Notes under the pieces: generated by a model | What the model saw: only the letters and a program-made list of their open reading frames with translations | The model's database searches: none | Told to the model about the DNA's origin: nothing | Part shown: piece after piece, positions 8,572 to 17,993 of the stretch | Position numbering within the stretch: position 1 is the stretch's first letter | Layout of the letters: each line of letters begins with the position of its first letter | DNA from: Halorubrum halophilum | GTDB lineage: Archaea > Halobacteriota > Halobacteria > Halobacteriales > Haloferacaceae | Length of the DNA stretch: 64,000 bases | NCBI RefSeq assembly: GCF_000739595.1 | Contig: NZ_BBJP01000036.1 | Span: 62,001-126,000, forward strand | Direction: 5' to 3' | Translations under genes and position numbers: made by a program

Positions 8572-9032
8572 GGTTGGTTGGTCCCCGACTTCGCCGCCGT
8601 TCGGAAGCGGAATCGGTTACTCCTCCCTGAGAGGGGTACCCACCTAGTTACGAGCAGCCACGTCACCGTCGAATGCGAGGTTCGACCCGGTGGAACGGGG
8701 CCTTCGATCGGCGGTCCGGACGACCTACTCGCCGCGAAGCAGACGACACGGACCGCATACCACGGCGAAACAGACGACACGGACCGCATACCACGGCGAA
8801 ACAGACGACACGGCGACCGTACCGCCGCGGCCAGAATCGGCGGCCGAAAACGGGGACGTAGGTGTCAGCTACCGCGCCGCAGGCTATCGATTTGGTCGGA
8901 TCGAACCGGGGAGTAGGATCGGGCGGCGCTCCCGTATTCGGCGCATACATATACCCCGATCGGACCCATTGGAGGCCGAAGACCGGCCTCCGCGAAGCGC
9001 GGACGCCTGAACTCTCCCGAGATGTACCCACA
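8572..9032. other. Divergent intergenic region of the SipW-type locus
   Basis: These 461 bases separate the minus-strand exported-protein cluster from a plus-strand HTH gene. I see no convincing gene. The region contains the 31-bp tandem repeats at 8735-8813 and a TATA-like CATACATATAC at 8944-8954, about 80 bases before the ATG at 9033. No clear TATA box was found just upstream of 8571 on the minus strand. Confidence 0.6.
8735..8813. repeat. 31-bp tandem repeat, 2.5 copies
   Basis: The unit starts CGAAACAGACGACACGGACC and ends CCACGG. Copies run 8735-8765, 8766-8796 and a partial 8797-8813, and differ at one position. There are no spacers, so this is not a CRISPR. The location between divergent regulatory and structural genes suggests an operator or iteron-like array. 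Confidence 0.9.
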
Positions 9033-9596
9033 ATGAAACTCCGATCCGATATCCTTCCGGCCGAACAGGTGTACGCCATCCTCGCGAACGAGCGCCGCCG
9101 GCGTGCCCTCAAACAGCTCGGGAGCGTCGGCGGCGTCGTGACGGTCCACGAGCTGTCGGCGCTGATCGCGGGCCGCGAGACCGGCGAGAGCCCGCCGCCG
9201 AAGCGCTGTCGCGAGAGCGTGTACACGTCGCTCGTGCAGACGCACCTCCCGAAGCTGGAAGAGCTCGGCGTGATCGAGTACGACCGGGAGAGCCAGACGG
9301 TCGAGGTGTCCCGCCACGCGCGCGACGTGGCGCTGTACACCGAGGTGGTCGCGAGCGCCGGCGTCACGTGGTCGGAGCTGTACCGCGCGCTCGGCGTCGT
9401 CTCCCTGAGCGTCCTGCTCGCGGCGCTGCTCGGCGTCCCCCTCGTCTCCGCGGTCGACCCGATCCTGTTGACGAGCATCGCGCTCGCGCTGTTCGCCGCG
9501 GCGAGCGCCTACCAGCTGTGGGTCAACCGCTTCTCCGTGCTCCGGCAGCTCCGAGCCGGAGGAAGCGGCGCCCTCGGTCTGCGACGACGGGACTGA
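9033..9596 (+). CDS. HTH-type regulator with C-terminal membrane helices (DUF7344-like)
   Basis: This is a 187-residue protein. A winged-helix region (about residues 1-105) begins LPAEQVYAILANERRRRALK and contains VYTSLVQTHLPKLEELGVIEYD. It is followed by two hydrophobic segments (about 120-165). This haloarchaeal architecture resembles the uncharacterised DUF7344 family. The gene is divergent from the SipW-type cluster and is its natural candidate regulator. I start at ATG 9033 because the HTH begins there and upstream codons look non-coding. A close paralogue lies at 11223. Confidence 0.8.
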   Translation: MKLRSDILPAEQVYAILANERRRRALKQLGSVGGVVTVHELSALIAGRETGESPPPKRCRESVYTSLVQTHLPKLEELGVIEYDRESQTVEVSRHARDVALYTEVVASAGVTWSELYRALGVVSLSVLLAALLGVPLVSAVDPILLTSIALALFAAASAYQLWVNRFSVLRQLRAGGSGALGLRRRD

Positions 9597-9626
9597 GGCG
9601 AACAGCGATTTTGCGACGTTTCGGAG

Positions 9627-9930
9627 TTATTTATAAAGAAACGCAGCCGGTGCGGTCGGCGCGTGCCTGTGAGCGACCCAACGGGCCGCGAACCGCCCGC
9701 GCGAGGGAGTCGCGGCCGCTTATAAGGGCCGCGACGAGGCTGGGGAGGCGTGAGGCGCGGTTGCGATGCTGTGCGGGGCGGGACTCGAAGGGGCAGTCGC
9801 CGGCGGCAACGCCGCCGGCTTCCAGAGGCGCGAAGCGCCTCGCGGCTGCCCCTTTGGAGGTGTTCACCGTCGATCCGTCATCAACCACTTATAAACAGCC
9901 GACGACGACGCCGTAGACCGTTTATAAATA
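9627..9930 (-). repeat. Hairpin-rich intergenic repeat, copy A (reverse orientation)
   Basis: This is the reverse complement of the family described in the findings. The second linker appears near 9735-9756. It has a hairpin GTCGCGGCC/GGCCGCGAC around a TTATAA loop near 9708-9735, GCGAAGC-type hairpins (including GAGGCGCGAAGCGCCTC), and TTATAAA boxes at both ends. Unlike other copies, its outer arms read AAGGGGCAG and CTGCCCCTT, so the usual mismatched internal loop is a perfect duplex here. It lies between convergent genes. Confidence 0.85.
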
Positions 9931-9984
9931 CTCGTTCGACGCATCGATCACCGTCCAGCAAACCGCTTGAAAATCGGATCCGTA

Positions 9985-10884
9985 CTACCGCTCTCCCGCG
10001 AGCGACGGCGGGAGGTCGAGTTCGAACAGGCGCGCGTCGCACGCGGTACACCGGCCGGCGACGACCTCGTAGCTCGTACAGCAGGACTCGACGACCCGCT
10101 CTTCCAACTGCACCGTTCCCTCGCAGGTCGGACACCGCTCGACGAACAGCCGCAGCGCGCCGAGCACGCCGCTCCGGGAGACGAGCGGGAGCGACGCCCA
10201 GTCGTTGAGGTGGGTCGCCAGCGCGCTGTCGGCGGCGACATCCGCGAGGAACGCCGACCGGGACTCCCAGTGGCCGATGCGCTCGTCGTCGGCGTGCGCG
10301 AACCCGGCATCGCCGCGCCAGCGCAGCGAGAGTTCGTCCTCGTCGACGCCGGTGAGCCGCGCGAGGGCGCCGACATCGGCGGAAGAGGCGGGACGCGTGC
10401 CGTCGGGGGCGGTCTCGGCGGAAGCGGTGTCCTCGGCGGCAGCGGCGCCCTCGGTCGCGTCGCGCAGCGCGGCGAGGTGCGTCTGCCAGGCCGACTCGAA
10501 CCACGGCGCGAACGCGAGGTCGCTCCCGTCCGGCGTCTCGACCAACACGCCGCCCGACGAGAGGTACGACTCCGCGTCGATCGCCGCCGGCGGCCCGGTG
10601 TCGCGCCCCTTCCCGAACAGCCGCAGCGCGCGCCCGGGGAGGTAGCGCTTCGTGATCTCGGGCGTGCCGGGGACGAGATAGCCGCGCAGCCAGATCGCCG
10701 CGAGCGCGACGACGAGCACGACCGCGCCGAGTTCGACCGCGACCAGCGCACCGACGCCGACCGCGCCGACCGCGCCGATCGCGACGTTGACGACTGTACA
10801 GGGGAGACAGCGGTTCTCGCCGGTGTACTCCGGGCGCCGAAGCCGACCGAGACGGGTGTCGTGTGATGTCGTCATACCCGTCAT
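9985..10884 (-). CDS. Membrane protein with C-terminal zinc-ribbon cysteines
   Basis: This is a 299-residue haloarchaeal protein. An N-terminal CLPC is followed by two adjacent transmembrane helices (about residues 30-70), then a cytoplasmic-looking acidic domain. The C-terminus has the metal-ligand pattern CPTC...CC...CTAC (about residues 248-282). The function is unknown. The first ATG is at 10884. An in-frame ATG at 10875 is also possible, because a TATA-like CATACATACGC on the minus strand near 10893-10901 predicts a start site around 10875. The gene is convergent with the 9033 gene across repeat copy A. Confidence 0.7.
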   Translation of the reverse strand: MTGMTTSHDTRLGRLRRPEYTGENRCLPCTVVNVAIGAVGAVGVGALVAVELGAVVLVVALAAIWLRGYLVPGTPEITKRYLPGRALRLFGKGRDTGPPAAIDAESYLSSGGVLVETPDGSDLAFAPWFESAWQTHLAALRDATEGAAAAEDTASAETAPDGTRPASSADVGALARLTGVDEDELSLRWRGDAGFAHADDERIGHWESRSAFLADVAADSALATHLNDWASLPLVSRSGVLGALRLFVERCPTCEGTVQLEERVVESCCTSYEVVAGRCTACDARLFELDLPPSLAGER

Positions 10885-11222
10885 CGGCGACGATGAAGCG
10901 TATGTATGCGCGTCCTACCACCGGTCTCGGGGGATCACACGGGACCGCGACAACGACGACCCGGACAGCGAGCGGGACGATCCGGACAAAAAAGGCAGAC
11001 ACCCGAACGACGGTCGAACGAAGCGGAACCAGTGATGTGGATTCAAATATATGAGGTTTTTTGAGAACCTGCGTGAGGATCGGATCGAATACGGCTCGGT
11101 ATCAACGCTGGCTTGGGCGTTCCGCACAGGTACGAATCCCAGATTTTCTCAACGAAACAGTAATAGATAGTGATATGTATGTTGGTATCGATTGGTAAGA
11201 TAATTCAACACAAGGTTGAGAC
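10885..11222. other. AT-richer promoter region between divergent genes
   Basis: These 338 bases lie between the divergent zinc-ribbon membrane protein and the HTH gene at 11223. No gene was recognised. The stretch 11034-11215 is much richer in A+T than its surroundings, with several TATA-like runs (for example TTCAAATATATGAGG near 11041 and GTGATATGTATG near 11169), consistent with promoters and regulator sites. Confidence 0.5.
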
Positions 11223-11777
11223 ATGACACCACATCTCATAAACGAGGGAAAAGCGACGACCGACGAGTCCGACGAGCCCTCACGGGACGAGGTGTTCACG
11301 GCGCTCAGTAACCGCCGGCGGCGGAACGTGATCACCTACCTGAAACAGCACGGCGACGGAGCGCGCGTCAGGGACATCGCCGAGCAGCTGGCGGCGTGGG
11401 AGAACGGCCTCGAGATCCCCGAGGTGACGTACAAACAGCGCAAGCGGGTGTACACCGCGCTCCACCAGTCGCACCTGCCGAAGCTGGCCGAGAGCGGATT
11501 CATCGACTACGAGTCGGATCGCGGGATCGTCTCGCTGACCGAGGAGAGTCGGCAGCTGGAGGTGTACCTCGAAGTCGTCTCCGAAAACGAGATCCTCTGG
11601 GGGGAGTACTACGTCGGTCTCGCGGTCGTCTGCGGGTTGCTCGGCGGCGCGGCGTGGATCGGGACGGTCCCGTTCGCGTCGGTCTCCGGCTACGCGTACG
11701 CGGTCCTGTTCGCGGTGCTTTTCGGCGTCTCCGGGCTCGTTCACCGGAGGTCGACGCGGCGGAACCGGTTGGGGTGA
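11223..11777 (+). CDS. HTH-type regulator with C-terminal membrane helices (DUF7344-like), paralogue
   Basis: This 184-residue protein has the same architecture as the 9033 gene. A winged helix (RDEVFTALSNRRRRNVITYL) and VYTALHQSHLPKLAESGFIDY precede two hydrophobic segments (about residues 128-172). It is probably a membrane-tethered transcription regulator. Having two such genes 1.6 kb apart around a membrane protein, and next to the SipW-type locus, suggests a local regulatory pair. The target is unknown. Confidence 0.78.
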   Translation: MTPHLINEGKATTDESDEPSRDEVFTALSNRRRRNVITYLKQHGDGARVRDIAEQLAAWENGLEIPEVTYKQRKRVYTALHQSHLPKLAESGFIDYESDRGIVSLTEESRQLEVYLEVVSENEILWGEYYVGLAVVCGLLGGAAWIGTVPFASVSGYAYAVLFAVLFGVSGLVHRRSTRRNRLG

Positions 11778-11804
11778 CGCCGGCCCGACGGCCGGTCCCG
11801 CTGG

Positions 11805-12686
11805 TCACTCGACGAGTTCGTTCAGCTCCCGGATCTTCTCGGTCTGCTCCTCGTTCGCCGCCACGATCCGCTCCGCTTCGGTCGCGACGTCGTCGGCGGT
11901 GTCCGCCGACGAGTCGATCATCGCCGACACCTCCTCCGTGGACGCGGCCTGTTGGTCCGTGGCGTCGGCCACTTCGCCGACGCCCTCCGTGGCCTCGGTG
12001 ACGGCCGCGTCGATGTCGTGGAGGACGTCGACCGTCTCGTCGACGCGGTCGAGACCCGTCCGGACCTCGTCGCTCGCCACTTCGATCCGCTCGCTCGTCT
12101 CGTGGGTGTCCGCCTTGATCTCGTCGACGAGTTCCTCGATGTCCTCGGCGTTTCGCTGCGACTCCTCCGCGAGGTTCTTCACCTCCTCGGCGACGACCGC
12201 GAAGCCGTCCCCCGCCTCGCCGGCCCGCGCCGCCTCGATCGACGCGTTCAACGCGAGCATGTTCGTCTGGTCGGCGATGTCGTCGATCACGTCGACGATC
12301 TCGTCGATCCGCCCGATCCGGTCTTCGAGCCGGGAGACGGTCTCGGAGACCTCGTCGTTCGCGGACTCGACGGTCTCCATCGCGTCGATCGCGTTTTCGG
12401 CGACCGTACACCCCTCCTCGGTCAGCTCCTGTGCGTGGCCGCTCACCGCCTCGACCTCCTCCGCGCTAGCGGCGATCTCCTCGACGGTGGCCGACAGGTT
12501 CGACACCTCCTCGGAGATCTTCCGCATCGACGCCGACTGCTCTTCCGTCAGTTCGGTCACCTCGTTGGACCCCTTCGAGACGATCTGCGAGATCCGAAGC
12601 AGCTGCTCCACGGTCTCGCCGATCTCCGCCTGTATGTCCGGTTCGGTGCGGCCGTCCGCCTCGGGTCCGTCCGATCGGGTCGCCAT
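11805..12686 (-). CDS. Soluble methyl-accepting chemotaxis-type transducer
   Basis: This is a 293-residue, almost entirely coiled-coil signalling protein. The conserved cytoplasmic hairpin tip is [20 protein letters not shown] followed by [18 protein letters not shown], which contacts CheA/CheW in this family. No transmembrane segment and no recognisable sensor domain are present, so it is a short cytoplasmic transducer. I chose ATG 12686 over GTG 12701 because GGAGGTG lies six bases upstream of it. No chemotaxis genes are nearby, and the input signal is unknown. Confidence 0.88.
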   Translation of the reverse strand: MATRSDGPEADGRTEPDIQAEIGETVEQLLRISQIVSKGSNEVTELTEEQSASMRKISEEVSNLSATVEEIAASAEEVEAVSGHAQELTEEGCTVAENAIDAMETVESANDEVSETVSRLEDRIGRIDEIVDVIDDIADQTNMLALNASIEAARAGEAGDGFAVVAEEVKNLAEESQRNAEDIEELVDEIKADTHETSERIEVASDEVRTGLDRVDETVDVLHDIDAAVTEATEGVGEVADATDQQAASTEEVSAMIDSSADTADDVATEAERIVAANEEQTEKIRELNELVE

Positions 12687-12900
12687 ACGGACACCTCCCA
12701 CAGGCCGCCGGTTAATCTGATGGTGAAAATATCAGAACGGATAACTTGACGCGGGATATGAATATCCGGAAGTAAAATCGGAAATTGAAGGACGTAAGTG
12801 GGCGAACGTATACGTTCTATCGGACGGGCGAGGTCCCCGAAATATCCCGAGTGATAATCGCCGGGCTACCTTTTTCAAGAAGTGTTGGGGACCCGAACGT

Positions 12901-13314
12901 ATGGCGACATCGACAACGGTGATCGAGGAGACCGACATCTACACGGCCGAATGGGACGCGGCGCTCGACCTCCCCGTGTTCACGTGGGACGAGTACGCCG
13001 CCGGCGAGGCGTTCCGCGAGGGCGCTCGCCGCTGGGAGGAGATAATCGCGGACCGGGGCGCGGACAAGTACGTCGTGAACACCGCGGGCGTGACCGCACA
13101 CGACGACGCCGACAAGCGCTGGCTCGCCGAGGAGTGGGTCCCGGACCTCATCGACGCGGGAGTGACGCGCGGCGCGGGCGTGTACGCCGACTCCGCGATC
13201 GCGAGCATGGAGATGGAGGAGGTCGAAGAGCAGCTGAGCTCGCTCGACCCCGACTTCGAGTTCCGCGCGTTCGCGAGCAACGAGGAGGCGAAGGCGTGGC
13301 TGCGCGACCAGTAA
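12901..13314 (+). CDS. STAS/SpoIIAA-like protein
   Basis: This is a 137-residue acidic soluble protein with alternating beta strands and helices. Features include FTWDEYAAGEAFREGAR, DKYVVNTAGVTAHDDADKRW and a C-terminal FEFRAFASNEEAKAWL, the last typical of SpoIIAA-like/STAS proteins. The partner is unknown. The name rests on general resemblance only, but the coding region itself is well supported by haloarchaeal codon use and a clean start. Confidence 0.65.
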   Translation: MATSTTVIEETDIYTAEWDAALDLPVFTWDEYAAGEAFREGARRWEEIIADRGADKYVVNTAGVTAHDDADKRWLAEEWVPDLIDAGVTRGAGVYADSAIASMEMEEVEEQLSSLDPDFEFRAFASNEEAKAWLRDQ

Positions 13315-13475
13315 CGGGACGCGACGACTGACGCTCCACCCCCTTTTCTCGTCGGCGCGGCGAACGCTCACGCCGCCGAGCCGCCTCGCGTCTCGCAGCG
13401 GCGCGCCGCCCGACGCTCCGCCGTCCGCCCGCGGACCCGCAGGGTTTTAGCCGCGCACGGCGGGAGTACGGGTAT

Positions 13476-16244
13476 ATGCCAACGGGGATCGTCGGGGAGT
13501 TCCTCGATCTCAAGGCGGAGACCGACGCGGACGTGCTCGCCATGCAGTGCGGCGACTTCTACGAGTTCTTCGCGGACGACGCCGAGCTGGTCGCCGACGA
13601 ACTCGATCTGACCGTCTCGCAGAAGTCTTCGCACGGTTCGTCGTACCCGATGGCGGGCGTGCCGCTCTCCGATCTCACCCCCTACGTGAAGGCGCTCGTC
13701 GAGCGCGGCTACCGGGTCGCCGTCGCCGACCAGTACGAGACCGACGACGGCCACGCCCGGGAGATCACCCGGGTCGTCACGCCCGGGACCCTCCTCGAAA
13801 CCGCGGACGACGACGCGCGGTACCTCGCGGCGGTCGTGCGCAAAGATGACACCCCCGACGCCCCCGACGGCCCCTACGGGCTCGCACTCGCCGACGTGAC
13901 CACGGGTCGGTTCCTCGTCACCGAGGTCGACACTGCCGGCGACCTCCGGGCGGAGCTGTACCGGTTCGACCCCGCGGAGGTGCTTCCGGGGCCGCGCGTC
14001 CGCAACGACGACCAACTGCTCGGGGCGGTCCGCGAGGACCTCTCGGGGTCCGTCTCCGTCTTCGACGCGGAGGCGTTCGCACCGGGACGGGCGACACACG
14101 CGGTCCGCGAGCAGTTCGGCCGGGAGACCGCCGACAGCGTCGGGATCGACTCCGACCTCGCGTTACGCGCGGCGGGCGCGGTCCTCGGCTACGTCGAGGA
14201 GACCGGCGCTGGCGTGCTGGCGTCGATCACACGGCTCACCGCCTACGGCGACGGCGACCACGTCGCCGTCGACGCCACGACCCAGCGCAACCTCGAACTC
14301 ACCGAGACGATGCGCGGAGACAGCGAGGGGTCGCTGTTCGAGACGGTCGACCACACCGTCACCGCCGCCGGCGGCCGACTGCTCCAGGAGTGGATCACGC
14401 GCCCGCGGCGGGACGGCGCGGAGCTGACCCGCCGGCTCGACGCGGTGGAGGCGCTCGCGTCGGCGGCGCTCGCGCGCGACCGCCTGCGCGAGACGCTCGG
14501 CGAAGCGTACGACCTCGAACGGCTCGCCGCGCGAGCGACCAGCGGGAGCGCGGGCGCGCGAGAACTCCTGTCGGTGCGGAACTCGCTCGCGCTGGTTCCC
14601 GAACTCGCCGACGCCGTGTCCGGGACCGCGCTCGCGGACTCTCCGGTCGCTGCAGTCCTCGATCGGATCGACCGCGAGCGCGCGGCGACGCTCCGCGACG
14701 AGCTCGCGGACGCGCTCGCGGAGGACCCGCCGAAGACGAAGACGCAGGGGGGCCTGCTCCGGGAGGGGTACGACGACGAGCTCGACGAGCTGATCGCGCG
14801 CCACGAGGAGGTCAAGGAGTGGCTTGACGGGCTCGCAGAGCGCGAGAAGCGGCAGTACGGGCTGAGCCACGTCACCGTCGACCGCAACAAGACGGACGGG
14901 TACTACATCCAGGTCGGCAAGTCGGTCGCGGACCAAGCGCCCGAGCACTACCGCGAGATCAAGACGCTGAAGAACTCGAAGCGGTTCGTCACCGAGGAGT
15001 TAGAAGAGCGGGAACGCGAGGTGCTCCGCTTAGAGGAGGCCCGTGGAGAGCTGGAGTACGAGCTGTTTGAAGAGCTCCGCGAGCGGGTCGCCGCCGACGC
15101 CGAACTGCTGCAGGACGTGGGGCGCGCGGTCGCCGAGATCGACGCGCTGGCGTCGCTGGCGACCCACGCGGCCGGTAACGACTGGACTCGACCCGAGCTG
15201 ACGGACGAGCGCCGGCTCGACGTTGAGGCCGGGCGCCACCCCGTCGTCGAGCGGACGACCGACTTCGTGCCGAACGACCTCCGGCTCGACGAGGAGCGCG
15301 GCTTCCTGATCGTCACCGGCCCGAACATGAGCGGGAAGTCGACGTACATGCGGCAGGCGGCGCTGATCCAACTGCTCGCGCAGGCGGGCTCGTTCGTCCC
15401 CGCGCGGGCGGCCGCGGTGGGGCTCGTCGACGGGATCTACACCCGCGTGGGCGCGCTCGACGAGCTGGCGCAGGGGCGATCGACGTTCATGGTGGAGATG
15501 CAGGAGCTGTCGAACATCCTCCACTCGGCGACCGAAGAGTCGCTCGTCATCCTGGACGAGGTCGGGCGCGGCACCGCCACCTACGACGGGATCTCGATCG
15601 CGTGGGCCGCGACGGAGTACCTCCACAACGAGGTGCGCGCGCGCACCCTCTTCGCCACCCACTACCACGAGCTGACGACGCTGGCCGACCACCTCCCCCG
15701 AGTCGCCAACGTCCACGTCGCCGTCGACGAGAGCGACGGAGAGGTGACGTTCCTCCGGACCGTCCGGGACGGCCCGACGAACCGGTCGTACGGGGTCCAC
15801 GTCGCCGACCTCGCGGGCGTCCCGGAGCCGGTCGTTTCCCGCGCCGGGACGGTGCTCGACCGGCTCCGCGAGGAGAAGGCGATCGAGGCGAAGGGCGGGG
15901 GGCGGGTCGGAGGCGGGGGCGCCGAAGGAAGAGCCCCAGACGGCGACACGAAACAGGTCGTCTTCGACCTCTCGTCCGGGTCGTTCGCGGGCGAGAGCGG
16001 CGGCGGTTCCGACGCGGCGGTGTCGGACGCGGCCGAGCCCGGGAACGACCGGAACGGAACGGGACCGGAGTCGGCGTCGTCCCCCGAAGGAGCAGTCTCC
16101 GAGACCGCAGAGACCGACCGCGTCGACCCCGAGACCCGCGCCGTGATCGAGGAACTGAGCGACGTCGACGTCGCGGCGACCGCGCCGGTGGAGCTGCTGT
16201 CGCGGGTACAGCAGTGGCAGGCACGGCTCGACGACGGTGACTGA
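13476..16244 (+). CDS. mutS: DNA mismatch repair ATPase MutS
   Basis: This 922-residue protein recognises mismatches. The N-terminal domain contains MQCGDFYEFFADDA, which holds the mismatch-contacting Phe-x-Glu-type region. Lever and core domains follow, then the ATPase with Walker A GPNMSGKST (residues 615-623), the signature STFMVEMQELSNIL, Walker B LVILDEVGRGTATYDG and the ATHYHEL motif. A haloarchaeal Gly/Asp-rich linker separates the ATPase from the C-terminal helical dimerisation segment (about 880-920). A TATA-like TTTTAG about 30 bases upstream suggests a leaderless transcript. Confidence 0.96.
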   Translation: MPTGIVGEFLDLKAETDADVLAMQCGDFYEFFADDAELVADELDLTVSQKSSHGSSYPMAGVPLSDLTPYVKALVERGYRVAVADQYETDDGHAREITRVVTPGTLLETADDDARYLAAVVRKDDTPDAPDGPYGLALADVTTGRFLVTEVDTAGDLRAELYRFDPAEVLPGPRVRNDDQLLGAVREDLSGSVSVFDAEAFAPGRATHAVREQFGRETADSVGIDSDLALRAAGAVLGYVEETGAGVLASITRLTAYGDGDHVAVDATTQRNLELTETMRGDSEGSLFETVDHTVTAAGGRLLQEWITRPRRDGAELTRRLDAVEALASAALARDRLRETLGEAYDLERLAARATSGSAGARELLSVRNSLALVPELADAVSGTALADSPVAAVLDRIDRERAATLRDELADALAEDPPKTKTQGGLLREGYDDELDELIARHEEVKEWLDGLAEREKRQYGLSHVTVDRNKTDGYYIQVGKSVADQAPEHYREIKTLKNSKRFVTEELEEREREVLRLEEARGELEYELFEELRERVAADAELLQDVGRAVAEIDALASLATHAAGNDWTRPELTDERRLDVEAGRHPVVERTTDFVPNDLRLDEERGFLIVTGPNMSGKSTYMRQAALIQLLAQAGSFVPARAAAVGLVDGIYTRVGALDELAQGRSTFMVEMQELSNILHSATEESLVILDEVGRGTATYDGISIAWAATEYLHNEVRARTLFATHYHELTTLADHLPRVANVHVAVDESDGEVTFLRTVRDGPTNRSYGVHVADLAGVPEPVVSRAGTVLDRLREEKAIEAKGGGRVGGGGAEGRAPDGDTKQVVFDLSSGSFAGESGGGSDAAVSDAAEPGNDRNGTGPESASSPEGAVSETAETDRVDPETRAVIEELSDVDVAATAPVELLSRVQQWQARLDDGD

Positions 16245-16315
16245 GGCCGCGAGGACAGATTCGACACGCTGCGTCTGACGTAAGAACTAATGTCTAACCT
16301 CGTCGTGTGGTGTGT

Positions 16316-16666
16316 ATGGGTATTATGAGCAAGATCCTCGGCGGCGGCGGAAACCGTTCCGTCGACGATTACGTCGAACTCGACCTCGACGACTTCGCCG
16401 AGGCGCACGCGGACACGGGCATGCAGGTACACATCGCGGAGATCGGCGACCAGGGCGACGTGATCCCGATCAAAGACGCCGTCTACGACGGGGATTTCGT
16501 CATCGCGGACATCACCCGCCACTCCACGTCGGACCGGACGATCGAACACATCATCGACGAGCTGCGGCAGGTCGCGCAAGAGGTCGACGGCGACATCGTC
16601 CAGAAGGGCGACGACCAGATCGTCGTCACGCCGACCGGCGTGAGCATCTCTCGCGAGAAGCTGTAA
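16316..16666 (+). CDS. sepF: Cell division protein SepF
   Basis: This is a 116-residue protein. The N-terminus MGIMSKILGGGG is a short membrane-targeting segment, followed by the SepF core with HIAEIGDQGDVIPIKDAVYD and a C-terminal strand VVTPTGVSIS. Archaeal SepF anchors FtsZ to the membrane and is essential in haloarchaea where studied. I use ATG 16316, which keeps the amphipathic N-terminus. A start at 16325 (MSKILGGG) or the earlier GTG at 16307 is less likely. Confidence 0.92.
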   Translation: MGIMSKILGGGGNRSVDDYVELDLDDFAEAHADTGMQVHIAEIGDQGDVIPIKDAVYDGDFVIADITRHSTSDRTIEHIIDELRQVAQEVDGDIVQKGDDQIVVTPTGVSISREKL

Positions 16667-16710
16667 GGGGCGGTTGATCACCGATCCAGTGCATCGCGGT
16701 CGAACCGTGG

Positions 16711-16718
16711 CATATATG
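16711..16718 (+). promoter_or_regulatory. TATA box of the SDR dehydrogenase gene
   Basis: CATATATG lies about 30 bases before the ATG at 16745, the spacing expected for an archaeal TATA box with a leaderless or nearly leaderless transcript. Confidence 0.6.
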
Positions 16719-16744
16719 CCCGTCTCGCGCCCACGTACGACCGA

Positions 16745-17647
16745 ATGGACGAGCCGGTCCTGCTGACGGGCGCCGGCGGACGGGTGGGGCAGGCCATCCT
16801 CCGCGGCATCGGCGACGACTACGAGTGGCGACTCCTCGACAGGGAGCCGCTCCCGGCGGCGAAGGTGCCGAACGGGGTCACCGACGCCGACCGGTACGTC
16901 GCCGACATCACCGACGCGGACGCCGTTCGGGAGGCGATGGACGGCGTCGGCGCGGTGATCCACCTCGCGGGCGACCCACGGAAGACGGCGCCGTGGGACT
17001 CCGTGCTCCGGAACAACATCGACGGGACGCAGGTGGTGATGCGGGCAGCCGTCGACACCGGCGTCGAGAAGTTCGCGTTCGCCTCCTCCAACCACGCCGT
17101 CGGCGGGTACGAGACCGAGGAGCGCACGCCGGACCTGTACCGCCCCGAAGACGGCTACCGCCTCGACGGCACCGAACTCCCTCGTCCCGGGAACCTCTAC
17201 GGCGTCTCGAAGGCGGCGGGGGAGTCGCTCGGGCGCTTCCACCACGACGAACACGGGATGAGCGTCGTCTGCGTCCGCATCGGGAACCTCACGAAGGACC
17301 ACCCGCCGCGGGAGTACGAGCGCGGCCAGGCGATGTGGCTCTCGCACCGCGACTGCGCGCACCTGTTCGACCGGTGTCTCCAGGCCGACTACGGCTACGA
17401 GATCGTCTACGGCATCTCGAACAACGACCGACGCTACTACTCGATCGAGCGCGCCCGCGAGGCGCTCGGCTACGACCCTGCCGACAACTCCGCCGACTAC
17501 ACGTTCGAAGGAGAGCCGAAAGACGAGGCCGACGAGGGCGGCGATACCGGCGACACCGCCGGCGGCGACCCCGACTCCGGGCTCGACGACCCCCCGGCCG
17601 AGCCCAACTTCCCGACTGACCCCGACACGCCGACCGATGGCGCCTGA
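16745..17647 (+). CDS. NAD-dependent SDR-family dehydrogenase, probably glucose-6-phosphate dehydrogenase (Azf-like)
   Basis: This is a 300-residue extended SDR enzyme. It has the Rossmann motif TGAGGRVG (Gly9, Gly12, Gly15), and catalytic Ser in ASSNHAVGG with Tyr152 and Lys156 in LYGVSKAAGE. Overall features match the haloarchaeal family that includes Azf, the NAD-dependent glucose-6-phosphate dehydrogenase of the oxidative pentose phosphate route. The related uronate dehydrogenases look similar, so the substrate is inferred. The C-terminus ends in a disordered Asp/Pro tail of about 45 residues. Confidence 0.7.
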   Translation: MDEPVLLTGAGGRVGQAILRGIGDDYEWRLLDREPLPAAKVPNGVTDADRYVADITDADAVREAMDGVGAVIHLAGDPRKTAPWDSVLRNNIDGTQVVMRAAVDTGVEKFAFASSNHAVGGYETEERTPDLYRPEDGYRLDGTELPRPGNLYGVSKAAGESLGRFHHDEHGMSVVCVRIGNLTKDHPPREYERGQAMWLSHRDCAHLFDRCLQADYGYEIVYGISNNDRRYYSIERAREALGYDPADNSADYTFEGEPKDEADEGGDTGDTAGGDPDSGLDDPPAEPNFPTDPDTPTDGA

Positions 17648-17993
17648 TCGGAGCGAGCCCCCTCTGACACCGTTGTCATCCCTCTTTCGGACATATCGCA
17701 GCTCAAACGGCCGCTGAAGGGACTCATCGACCGATAGCGGGAGTCTGTGTGTCTGTGTGGTCCGTCTTGCCGCGTGCGGGCACTTCGCGTGGTACCGTTC
17801 CACTTGAAACGACGCCCGCGCGTGGCTGACGAGCGTCAGACGCGGTCGGCGTCGACGACCCGGAACCGACGGAAGAGGCCGCTCAACGGGGCGAAAACGA
17901 CCACTTTCACCGCGGTTGCGGGATTTTTAATACCGTGAGGAACCAACCGACGTACGCCTCCCACTGAATCATGACCGGAGGCGGAGACACCCC
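17648..17993. other. Intergenic region upstream of rpa3
   Basis: This 346-base region has no recognisable gene. It contains a near-perfect operator-like palindrome CTGACGAGCGTCAG (17826-17839), a GT-rich stretch (GTCTGTGTGTCTGTGTGG near 17743), and a TATA-like TTTTTAATA (17929-17937) that would start transcription about 35 bases before the rpa3 ATG. Confidence 0.5.

Noticed and set aside
8735-8813. Possible CRISPR array
   Set aside because: The 31-bp units are directly adjacent with no spacers and there are no cas genes.
15662-17803. Long antisense reading frame of 713 residues across mutS, sepF and the SDR gene
   Set aside because: GC-rich genomes give long antisense frames; composition is Arg/Val-rich shadow sequence and it runs opposite three well-supported genes.
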